Of a DNA stretch of 64,000 nucleotides, positions 22,284 through 30,700 are shown piece by piece. Source of the stretch: Plotosus lineatus (taxonomy: Eukaryota; Chordata; Actinopteri; Siluriformes; Plotosidae); NCBI GenBank assembly GCA_024760905.1, contig CM045729.1:52806080-52870079 (forward strand). The letters run 5' to 3'. Under the pieces are notes generated by a model. It worked only from the letters and a program-made list of their open reading frames with translations, did not search any database and was not told the DNA's origin. Every line of letters begins with the position of its first letter. Positions within the stretch are counted from its first letter, which is position 1. The translations under genes and the position numbers were made by a program.

Positions 22284-22868
22284 ACGATGTGTATATATAA
22301 CTGAACTGGGAAGAAGGAGGGGCATGTTCAGTCTGTCGTTTGTAAACAATGGACGCAGCGTCATTACATCAGTGTACTACGTAGGTACATCTAAACTCAA
22401 AATTTGACTTTTTTTGAGAAAAAAAAAAAAAGTCAAACGGATGAACGCAAGTTGGGGAGTGTCTGTTTTAACAATTTTAATTAATAACTTATTTTTTCAC
22501 TAATAATTTCTTGTTATTTTGCACCATTTTGAAGAGCCATGCTATTGAGCGTAGATTTAATTATTTTGCACAGGGAAGGGTTTAGTTTATTTCTGTATAT
22601 TCTGCTGAATCTTTTCCTCTATTAATCTTGATTTTCATGTTCTGATCTGCTTTATAAATCACAAACACTAAATTTGCTCCTTTTTATCACATCTACCATT
22701 CTGATTCAGGTGCTTGGAGTCTGTAACCAAAGTGACCGTGCCACAATCAAGAAGAAGCTGAAAGACATAAAAAAAGCCCAGGAGAAACTGGAAAAACAGC
22801 GTGATAAATGTGACAAAGAAGCAAGACGAAGCGGGATACTGTCAAGCAACACGGACTCTAACTGCTGA
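5342..22868 (+). CDS. ppp1r9a-like: Neurabin-like (PPP1R9A family) gene, 3' end: four exons
   Basis: Four exons join in frame: 5342-5534, 13613-13729, 21179-21367 and 22710-22868 (stop TGA 22866-22868). The product end is a serine-rich linker, a SAM domain ([20 protein letters not shown]...) and a lysine-rich coiled coil ([20 protein letters not shown]). Neurabin-1 is a scaffold that binds F-actin and protein phosphatase 1 in neurons and carries a C-terminal SAM domain. The PDZ, actin-binding and PP1-binding parts would lie left of the window. The first exon starts after two bases of a split codon and all later junctions are phase 0. Neighbouring pdk1 and dync1i2 fit the PPP1R9A/PDK/DYNC1I paralogon. 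SAMD14, which has a related SAM domain, is the main alternative. Other small exons may have been missed in the long introns. Confidence 0.65.
5535..6377 (+). other. Intron, no recognised element
   Basis: This is AT-rich intron sequence of the neurabin-like gene. I see no gene, clear repeat end or conserved motif apart from a short (TG)n at about 5600-5617. Confidence 0.5.
6378..7085 (+). mobile_element. Tc1-type transposon, internally deleted
   Basis: The terminal repeats begin CTAGTCCTTCTCAAAAAATT and are flanked by TA on both sides. The element matches the longer copy at 17833-19390 but is only 708 bp. It keeps the transposase start ([20 protein letters not shown], from 6709 on the plus strand) and the helix [18 protein letters not shown], then jumps to the other end. 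Everything encoding the DDE domain is deleted. It could only move with a transposase supplied in trans. Confidence 0.9.
7086..7965 (+). other. Intron, no recognised element
   Basis: Intron sequence. A purine-rich stretch (about 7330-7560) produces a long minus-strand frame of low complexity ([17 protein letters not shown]) that is not a credible gene. Confidence 0.5.
7966..9173 (+). mobile_element. TA-target MITE, family F2
   Basis: The left end reads CAGTAGGCCCTTGACATTCG. The right end, reversed, reads CAATAGGCCCTTGACTATTC. TA flanks both sides. It is 1208 bp with no transposase frame. Related copies are at 39252-40458 and in the fold-back at 28560-30620. The ends resemble those of pogo/Tigger-derived MITEs. 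Confidence 0.85.
9259..12466 (-). mobile_element. Rex3-like LINE copy B, near full length with target-site duplication
   Basis: This 3208 bp element lies between two copies of AAGTAATAGATTAT (9245-9258 and 12467-12480), which I read as the target-site duplication. The 3' end (left) is a (GAT)n tail, as in Rex3. On the minus strand, 12295-11451 encodes the apurinic-type endonuclease ([47 protein letters not shown]). From 11384 to 9313 come the linker and reverse transcriptase ([52 protein letters not shown]). Several frameshifts split the reading frame, so the copy is inactive. Confidence 0.92.
12481..13612 (+). other. Intron, no recognised element
   Basis: About 1.1 kb of AT-rich intron. I see no transposon ends and no exon-like frame before the acceptor at 13611-13612. 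Confidence 0.5.
13613..13729 (+). CDS. ppp1r9a-like: Neurabin-like exon, 39 codons before the SAM exon
   Basis: The acceptor CACTTGTTCCAG and the donor GAG|GTGAGT are both strong. The 117 bp between them are open in phase 0 at both ends and read [20 protein letters not shown] then [19 protein letters not shown]. Phase 0 fits the previous exon (ends AAG) and the SAM exon (starts ATG). The Ser-rich GR-HTL-FSS stretch is the kind of conserved linker expected just before the SAM domain. The exon is too short to appear as a long open frame. It was found from splice signals and phase. Confidence 0.65.
13730..14084 (+). other. Intron with a small repeated segment
   Basis: The last 90 bases (13995-14084) recur at about 19758-19850 and, inverted, at about 20790-20860, always beside F3/F4-type MITEs. 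The rest shows nothing distinctive beyond a C-rich tract near 13750. Confidence 0.5.
14085..14580 (+). mobile_element. TA-target MITE, family F4
   Basis: The inverted ends are CAGGGATCCCTCACTTTCCG on the left and, reversed, CAGGGATCCCTCACTACTTC on the right. TA precedes the left end. The body contains short A/T tracts (a poly-T at about 14379-14404) and no gene. Relatives are at 19393-19855, 33210-34167 and 34205-34990. Confidence 0.8.
14581..14700. repeat. Palindromic (TG)n(TA)n(CA)n microsatellite
   Basis: TG repeats, then TA repeats, then CA repeats form a self-complementary tract. F4-type termini (CAGGGATCCCTC and its inverse) bound it on both sides. Confidence 0.9.
14716..17830 (+). mobile_element. 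RTE-clade LINE, near full length, inactivated
   Basis: The element encodes an apurinic-type endonuclease (from 14836: [47 protein letters not shown]). A middle section runs 15380-16189 ([26 protein letters not shown]). The reverse transcriptase is at 16540-17796 ([78 protein letters not shown]). At least three frameshifts separate these blocks. The catalytic box reads FSDD where FADD is usual. The 5' leader carries GTCAGGAAGGGCATCC and the 3' end GTGGCGACCCCTGAAGGG. Both segments reappear in SINE tails elsewhere in the window. Confidence 0.9.
17833..19390 (-). mobile_element. Tc1-type transposon, about 1.56 kb, transposase decayed
   Basis: Perfect outer repeats (CTAGTCCTTCTCAAAAAATT) lie between TA dinucleotides. 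The minus strand encodes a Tc1-like transposase starting near 19061 ([40 protein letters not shown]). It continues through VLFSDESKF (first Asp) and [18 protein letters not shown] to [20 protein letters not shown] (the Glu of DD34E). Stops and frameshifts interrupt the frame (pieces at 18867-19061, 18481-18849 and 18108-18338). It inserted immediately right of the RTE LINE. The right TA is shared with the next MITE. Confidence 0.92.
19393..19855 (+). mobile_element. F4 MITE, left part, with (TA)n tract
   Basis: It starts CAGGGATCCCTCACTAATTC directly after the TA of the Tc1 element and follows the F4 body (GCTTCAGTGCATCGCG). A (TA)n tract lies at about 19687-19733, then a GCAT-repeat and the 90-base segment also seen at 13995-14084. 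The right terminal repeat is not present here. Confidence 0.65.
19856..20779 (+). mobile_element. TA-target MITE, family F3, with nested SINE
   Basis: The left end is CAGTGGTACCTCACATTACG. The right end, reversed, is CAGTGGTACCTCGCCTTACG. TA flanks both sides. The ends resemble Tigger-derived MITEs. A tRNA-derived SINE interrupts the middle (about 20200-20522), and the segment CCATAATAGCCAATGGGAG occurs on both sides of it. Confidence 0.8.
20200..20522 (-). repeat. tRNA-derived SINE (Mermaid-like head)
   Basis: Read in reverse, it starts GGCGGCACATTGGCGTAGTGG and has a B box GGTTCGATTCC. The typical teleost SINE body follows: GTTTGCATGTTGTCCCCG, GTGGGTTTCCTCCGGGTGCT and CCTCCCACAATCC. I recall this body from zebrafish and catfish Mermaid-type SINEs. 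The left boundary is uncertain. Confidence 0.65.
20780..21178 (+). other. Intron before the SAM exon
   Basis: A segment at about 20790-20860 is the inverse of 19758-19850, so the F3 MITE sits inside an inverted repeat. Past 20870 I see nothing notable except the acceptor ATTGTAG ending at 21178. Confidence 0.5.
21179..21367 (+). CDS. ppp1r9a-like: Neurabin-like SAM-domain exon
   Basis: Between the acceptor CATTGTAG and the donor CTAAAA|GTGGGT lie 63 codons in phase 0. The peptide begins [20 protein letters not shown] and contains most of a SAM domain: [20 protein letters not shown], then [20 protein letters not shown]. The pattern W-x5-V-x2-W-L, Q-Y, F-x4-I-D-G-x2-L and L-D-x3-L is classic SAM. 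The opening ATG is an internal codon, not a start. SAM domains mediate protein-protein association. The domain continues across the intron. Confidence 0.85.
21526..22465 (+). mobile_element. TA-target MITE, family F6
   Basis: The left end is CAGACACTCCCAGACTTGCG. The right end, reversed, is CAGACACTCCCCAACTTGCG. The body has TGACTTATGACGCTCATACT and ends GATGAACGCAAGTTGG. A long (TA)n tract fills 22195-22277. No transposase frame is present. A fold-back derivative lies at 25550-26687. Confidence 0.8.
22710..22868 (+). CDS. ppp1r9a-like: Neurabin-like last coding exon
   Basis: The acceptor CTGATTCAG is followed by 52 codons and TGA. The peptide [20 protein letters not shown] completes the SAM domain. 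It then forms a charged coiled coil ([20 protein letters not shown]) and a short tail ending in Cys. The SAM intron interrupts the domain at the L-K|(A/V)LG position, which I recall as the neurabin arrangement. The coiled coil is shorter than the mammalian neurabin-1 tail as I remember it. Confidence 0.85.
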   Translation: MLGVCNQSDRATIKKKLKDIKKAQEKLEKQRDKCDKEARRSGILSSNTDSNC

Positions 22869-24120
22869 AGCCACTTTTTTTTTTTTTTACATCTCCTTCT
22901 GTCTCGTTCCTCTATTTCTACTTCACTGAAGCATTAATGCACTCTGGATTGCGTCAAGTAGGCAGCTGAAAACCCTTTGCTGTTTATTTCTACATTTATG
23001 TACAGGTGAGAGAAGACATGTTAATGTAGTTTATACGGCAATGTAATATCAATCCATTATTAATTAGTAGGAACTAAAGTGCAGAGAAGGTATATTTTAA
23101 GTCAGTTCATCAAGACAGACCCTAATATTAAAAGAAGAGATTATACCAGAAAATGGCAAAATGAAAGATTTACCACACTGTCTAATTCTTCACCTTTTGA
23201 CTTAAACCTAAAGAGCTCCATATACAATTCTTGCCATTTCCTCCACAAGCCTCTTAATACAGAATGACCTTTCTGGGCCATTGGTGCGTGAAATGTATTA
23301 GAGTCTCTGCAGATCATCGATGATTGATTTCTCTGTGCTATCTTGAGCAGACCAAAACTGATTTTATTTTTGTGTACACTAAAATATTTCATCCTTTTTT
23401 TTTTTTTTTAAGACTACAGTATGTTCACATACAAATGTCACTAATTATTTACTGAATGTTTTTTTTAAAAAACAAAACATTTTTATGAATCTTTAATAGT
23501 ACAGCACTCCTCTACCCTCTGTGTAAACTTTCTTTGGTGGAACTCTGTACAGTTCTTGAGTAAAAGCACTATCTTTGTCATTTAAGAGGCAAATGGTGAT
23601 GGTTTTTCTAATGTACAAATGAAATTTTCTACACCTTTACCATCAGAAAAAAAAAGATTAAAATGTTACATTTCTACTGAGTAGAATAGCTCATAATGTG
23701 CAAGACCATTTGTAATGTATAAACAGAGTGAAATTTAGATGTTGCTGCAGTTTGTGTTGGTTTTGGTAAAACTCTTTCCGTTGTAATTGACCAGCTACTC
23801 AAAATCTTAGTTTATCACTGATTTTATTTTTGAAGCAGGGTACAGGTTCATGTAATAAGGTTTCAGAGGGTTTTTAATGATGTTTTTAATGTAGTGTCAA
23901 CATTAATTCTCACTTTATATTTGTATGTCCTGTCTTCATCTCCCTGACCTGATTACTCCTTTATAATAGTTTTTGTACAACTGACCAAGCCACAGTAGAC
24001 TTACACTATGAATTGATTTTTATTGTTTCAAAACAACTTTTTTTTGAAAATCCTGATATCTGGTTATTTCTCTGGTTCAAGTGTGCACCAATAAATTTTT
24101 CATGTTTTAAGATATATGTA
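22869..24120 (+). other. 3' UTR of the neurabin-like gene
   Basis: A non-coding AT-rich stretch follows the stop. An AATAAA at 24090-24095, followed by T-rich sequence, is a plausible polyadenylation signal, giving a 3' UTR of about 1.25 kb. An earlier ATTAAA occurs near 23657. The end is inferred, not shown. Confidence 0.5.
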
Positions 24121-24567
24121 ATATGTTTTAGGCAGTCAGTAAAGTTATATGTATCACGGTAATTAGCGACTGTCATCATTGCACCAGTCCACTCTAGACT
24201 ATGAAGTCTACAGCTACTCGTGAATGATTGTTAGCATCACTAATTCTCTAAGACTTTTAGTTATTTACAAGTATGTTTATAAAGAATACTTTTTAATGCT
24301 GTAAAAAATAGTCAAAGCATCACAACTACTGGCACTCAACACCTAATCACAAGGCATTTAAACACTGAAAATCCATTATAATAATACAAAATCTCACACT
24401 GGAGATTTGATACTAGATGCTTAGTGCATCCTGCAAACTCAATTTTTTTTTTTTCATTTGAATTAAAAAAATGAGAATAACTTTGAACTTGACAGAAATC
24501 CTCGTAATGTAGATTCCACCTGTTAATCTCAACATGGATAGTGTGCCCTGCTTGTGGTGCAGAGTCT
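24121..24567 (-). other. 3' UTR region of pdk1
   Basis: This stretch lies between the pdk1 stop and the facing neurabin-like 3' end. A minus-strand ATTAAA is at 24292-24297. The two transcripts converge here with little room between them. Confidence 0.4.
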
Positions 24568-24708
24568 CTACAGACTGCGGAAGGTGCTCAGGTCTTTGGG
24601 CTCTTTGCTTGGAATACACCAGTCATCTGCCTCGTGGATGGTCTTGTAATGTTTCCATGCTGCTTTGTTATATACTGGGAGCCTTTCAATGGATTCTGTA
24701 GAAAGTGC
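24568..24708 (-). CDS. pdk1: pdk1 exon 11 (C terminus)
   Basis: The acceptor TTTCTTTAAAG is followed by 46 codons and TAG. It reads [20 protein letters not shown], then [20 protein letters not shown] and SL. It contains the DW motif of the C-terminal tail that PDKs use in dimer and lipoyl-domain contacts. Confidence 0.92.
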   Translation of the reverse strand, partial: ALSTESIERLPVYNKAAWKHYKTIHEADDWCIPSKEPKDLSTFRSL

Positions 24709-27700
24709 CTTTAAAGAAAAGATGTTTATTACCTACTTAACCATTATATAAATTTTGGTTTTAAAGTGTTACCCATGAAGAACATGGACTATTCAGTATG
24801 CAGGTTTACTCTCTTACCCTGATGTATATAACGGCATCTGTTCCATGGCCCTCCATTGAGTAGAGTTGCAGCTCCCCCTGGAAGTATCTTGCGTACAGTC
24901 TGGAGATGGGCAGGCCATAGCCATAACCAGCCTGAGAGCAGATTTGTATGATTTAATTTGATGCTTACATGCACTCGACCGAAACAGCCAAAAGCCCACT
25001 TCCAGCCAATCAACAAGACCGTAATAAACTGACCAGTGGTGCAGCACGGGACGTATCCATCTGAGGCCTCGGGGCAGTGGAGTATGTGTATGTGAACAGC
25101 CTGTCAATCTTCCTGAGTGGCACCCCCCCACCAAGATCACTGACCTGCAACCACAGGAAAATTTTAATATACATACATAGACAAACATTGGAAGACGTGT
25201 GTGGATGTATATAAATATATGTCATCCTGAGTGTGGAAGAGAAAGTGTCTAAACGAGTCACACCAAGTAAATGTTAAACATGCTGTCCTACGAGTGTTCT
25301 ATAGATACTCATTTCAAATTTATTAACACTTAAAAATGAAAAAGGTCACAGGATTTCATCTTTCAAGTCCAAAAGATAATTGTGTCAAGGAAAGCATGTA
25401 TATTAGGGTGGTCCTTAAAATCAGGTAAAAAAAAAAAAAATTGGTCTCATCCCAAAAAGTGTTACTTTGTTCATAAAAACACTCCATGCAGAGTTTTAAC
25501 TATTAGTTTTAATATTTAAAGGTAGCTCAGTGGACAAATTTTACATGTGCAGACGCTCCCTGACTAAGTTGCTACAGTGATGTATGACGCTCATACTGTA
25601 CTATACATCCATAAATACCATTACCGTATCTCAAAACACCCCTAAATCAATTATTATAAACATAACATTGTAAAATATCAAATAAGATCAACATAAATTT
25701 CAAATAAGTCACTTATTTATACTTGTATATGTAAAGAGTTACTTTACATGAAACTTAAAACAGCCAATCAACGCTTACAATATGTGAGGCGCGCAATACC
25801 GAAAGTAGTGTACTTGCTGTGGGTTATACAGACTTCCAGTCTTTCAAGTGCACAAGGGTGCCGTTGAACTCGTTTAGAACAGCCTGCACTAATGTGAATC
25901 CTAGCAAAGCGGAGAGTTCTTTCTTTTGTGTAAGTAAACTTTATTCAAGAGATGCATACAAAGAACAAGTACAAATCCGAATGAATATTAATATAAAAAT
26001 AAGTAGGCTGAAAAGTCGTCAGCGTGTTTCTGTCCCTTGTTAAAAAGGGTTGTGACAGGAAGGGCATCCGACGTAAAAACCTCTGCCAAATCAAACGTGC
26101 GAATCAGATGATTTGCTGTGGCGACTCCCGAGTAAAAGGGAAAAAAGCTGAAAGAAAGACGATTAATATAAAAATAAGTCTACACTCTTAGGATTCTGCT
26201 AAAAGATAATAAATATCTGTAATTGTTCTGTAATTTGTGGATTCAGGTTCACATATTGTAAGCGTTGATTGACTGTTTTAAACTTCATGTAAAGTGACTC
26301 GGTATAAACAAGTGACTTATTTGAAATTAATGTTGATATTATTTGATATTATTTTACAATGTTATGTTTATAATAATTGACTTGGGGGTGTTTTATGAGA
26401 TACGGTAATGGCATTTATGGATGTATAGTACAGTATGAGCGTCATACGTCACTGTAACAACTTAAGTTCACTTTCAACTTGCGTTCGGCCGTCCGGAACC
26501 AATTAAAAACGTAAGTCAGGGAGCATCTGTATATATATATGTACACACTCAGTCTGTAGTTTGTAAACAATGAATGCAGCATCATTACGTCAGCGTACTA
26601 CGTAGGTACATCTAAACTCAAAATTCGAATTTTTTTTTTGGAAAAAAAATTGAAAAAAACGGATGAACGTAAGTCAGGGAGCGTCTGTATACTAATATTG
26701 TAAAATATGTGCACATTTATCATCAGTTCATTGTTTTCTAGTAAGTGTTGACTTTTTGCAATCTGGAAATTTTTTGCAATGTTCTTGCAGAACTTTCATC
26801 AAAAACTGCAGTTGATCTTCATTCTTAGTAATGATACCACTTTATTCCTGAATAAGGGCCACTCCACAGTCAGCATGATCCTGGACTACTTTCATGGCCT
26901 TTACAACTCTTTGTGCCGCCTTGAAATCCTCCAGATCTTCCCAGGTTTCTGGGTCTTCATCCAGGAAAGTATCAGATTGACAAAATCTTGACCTTCTTTG
27001 ACACAAAGTCACTTAATTGGCAGTTTTCAATTGCCTGAATCCTCACAACCTTCACTTTCCAAAGCCTGAATCATTTAACGTTTGGTGGCAGCAGGAACAC
27101 TGGCATCAAAAAACACTAGCCCAACAAGTTGTTCTGATAGGTACCACATATGTGAGCCACTCCACTGTTGTGTCCAAAAATGAAAAACGAGCTTTTCACA
27201 CAGTCAGATAGAGGAGGCCCAAAAAGTGTCAATATCTTGAAAACTGACCGAGCTATGTCATTTCTTGTGTCAGCATTCAACTAAAAATTTCAAAAGACAT
27301 TTTAAAGAAAAATGAGGACAAAGATTCCCCTTGTTCCAAGATCATAGTCCTTAGCAACCAAACATTTTATGCACCTCAGCCATATAAACTTTTATAAAAC
27401 ATGTCTAGGAAAAGTTTTAGGAAGAGATAAGACAAATCATCCTCATTTTAACCTGACTGGCCGTTTTTTAACCCATCAGTCACCGTGGTAACCTCTCAAA
27501 AATGAACAAAAAAAACCCGACTTTTTTTTTCCATTTCTGTTTATTCCAATAGAATCAGTATGTATCTTTTCAACCATTATATAAAGGTTCAAATGCCTTC
27601 AAATGATACTGATTGAAAAATACTGTCAGGTTCAATCAATCATACAGAAATTAAGAAAACTATATAACACAACTCTGATCTCTTTATACAAGTAAGCTTC

Positions 27701-30700
27701 ATCAACTCTGCCCTCATCATTATCATCATAATCTATATCCTGCTCAGCAGAAAGGATCACATCTCATCCCAAACACAACAAAACTGACTCATCACACTTA
27801 TAGCAGATGCCTCTTCTTCATCAACATCAAAATCTTCAACACAGCTGGCATCATCAACTCTGCCCTCAATATTTATCATCTTAATCTATATCCTCACCAC
27901 CAACACAACTCATGCAGTTTTATTAACAGATTCCTCTTCTTTATCAACATCAAAATCTTCAGCAACACAGCTGGCTGGAATCATCATCAGTTTGTTTATA
28001 TGTAAAAGGAATGAAACATTTAAGTATTTTTCAGGTCTTGACCAATTTTCGTACAAAATTAAACAACCCACGATCCAGCATGTCCAGTCCAGACAAGATT
28101 ACGCACAAATTAAATAATCAAAAAAATTCCAGAATCAAATTTTGCATGCATCGCCGGCAAAATAATCGTCAAGAACACCAAGCATTCCGGCATCTTGAAA
28201 GCCAAATTCTCACGTCAAATTTAACATCTATACTAATGCTGCTAAACATCACAGATGACATTTCACTCTCCTTTTCCAGAAATTATGTCTATTCACAATC
28301 TTATAAATAAACTTACTGACTGTTATTGAAGAGAAAGTCGGAGATAAGTTCCGCATGCGTGTGACGGGCACTGCGCATGTGCAAGCCCCAGCTGAATAAT
28401 CAGTGTGCTCGTTTCAGAGCTTCCTTAACAACTAGCCTGCATTGTTTACGAGAATATCATCTTCATAACCTTTATTTAATCACTGAAACGGCATTTTAAT
28501 ATCAAAACTATCCAAAATGGAGAGACTACTTCACCGCCGTTGTTCTGGTGTATGGATTACAGTAAGCCCTTGACTATTCGCGGTTTTGCACTCACGGTTT
28601 GAGTATTCACGGACTGCCAAGCAACTGACATGTCACTCAAATTCAGCCAGTGGCCGTCCTCCTTCCTGCTGATTGGTTGAGATGATGTAACGCCCCTTTT
28701 TCCTCATTCGCGCACAAGTTGTCAATGAGATTTTTTTGTGTGTTTTAATTACCAGTTAAGCTCTATGATGCCACTCAAATGCTATGCGTCTTATCTGGCT
28801 AAGCGATAAAAAACGCTGGATGTCTCTTCTGAAGAAATAAGACTTTCTCCTGAAGAAATGACAGTTTCCTCTGAACTGTTGTATTAAAGCCTTTTTCAAT
28901 TATTTCGAATTTTTGTGCGTGAGATTTTATGTTCTATAGACCCTTTTCACACGACATCACACATCCGGACTTCGCCGGACAGCCGCCATTTTTTGGGTCA
29001 AGCTGAAGCTGATAGTCAGTTACATCGCTGCAAAAATTGCCTGGGGAAAGCTTTTTGTTCGTTTGTTGTAAATATCAACGGACAATGGTTCACACGTGTG
29101 TTGTAATCGGGTGTAGCAATTGGTCCAATCAGGAAATCAAGCGAAATTTTTTAGAAGAGTAAGGCTCCAATGTGACTGCATGCCTCTCCCAGACCAGCCA
29201 TGTAGTTGCAATGTGCTGCTAGAATGATCCCTTCCTTGCTGGTAATAACCCATGACTTCAGAGGTGGATCATTCAATCTCTGAGAATGTCACACCTGAAA
29301 GCAAAACTGTCTACCACTATGTGCAAATGTTTACACAATTTGCAGCAATGTTTCATGTCTACAATACATAATGCAGTACTTACTGTTTTTAAACTTACAT
29401 TTCTGAATTGTGTAAGTTAAATTTTTTTACATTTTCACATGTGACAAAATGCTCTTGGTAAAAAGTTGTAATGACTGATTTCTCAGCAACATAATCTAAA
29501 CAAACACGGTTATATGACATACATGTAACAGCAACAAAATGAAAGTGATATCAACTAGCAATTCAGTACGGCTTCCATCAAAAGAAAAACAGATCCTCGT
29601 TTTAAACTCATTGTATCTCACAACATTTACTTAAAACCGGGTAGGTGAGTTGAAAAAGATCATCAAGTTTACTTACTCTTGCCAGTAGTAGACCGTTGTT
29701 GTTGATATTTGTATGGCACACGTCTGTCACCCAACCACGGCCTAACTGGTTGTATGCCTCCAACGATTTGTAAGCCTTTAATTCTTCAAATGTTGTACGC
29801 ACTTCTTCCGTTCACCAGATAATTTACAAGGTCATTGGGGAAAGTATCTCGGTCTTTCGTCCACTCTTGCACTGGTATGTCTTTGTACGGGTCTCTTCGG
29901 TTGATCAACAACTTTTACTCGTACCTCTCTCGAGAAACAAAATCTAAAGTGTCTCTGTGGTTCGTCTTCGCCTTGGAAAATGTGGTCATGTTCACGCATG
30001 CGACAATGGCCTAACACAGTGGCTTTTACTTGCTTGATCCAAAAAAATGGCGGACATGCTGATTACATCCGGGTTATTGCGCAGGAGTGAAAAGGGTCTA
30101 TAGCATGTTTAACAAACAATACCAAAAGGATAAGCTTTATTACGCTTCATGTCCTTTTACATTGAGGCTTGTTTATATAATAATTGGGCTTATTGTTAGC
30201 CAGGGTGCAGCTAACATTGAGCGACCATAGCATATTAGCTCACAACAGGAGTTGAGCGTGCTTATTTGCCCGAAGACTCCGATCTCATAGCTGCAGTAGG
30301 GTCGATCAGTCATAGACGAGCATAGTGCAAAACATGAACAAACAAAACAACAAATAAAACAAATTAAAATGAACAAAGAAACAATTTGACTCTGAGAACT
30401 CCGTGACGTCGCCCTCTAGGTAGCGCCATCTTGGAGACATCACTCCAAGTTCAATGTAAAAGGACATAAAGCGTAATAAAGTTTATCCTTTTGGTATCAT
30501 TTGTTAAACATGCAACAGAACATAAAATCTCATGAACAAACATTCTAAACATTAACTTAGATACTGTACTGGAATAATAATTGAAAAAGACTTTAATACT
30601 AGTGCTTTACAACAGTCTGTCTGTCTTCCTTTCTGCTATTTCCTTTTTTACTCGGGAGTTGCCACAGCGAATCATCTGATTCGCACGTTTGATTTGGCAG

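Noticed and set aside
29085..29162. Host THAP-domain gene
   Set aside because: The frame stops after 25 codons and lies within transposon terminal repeats.
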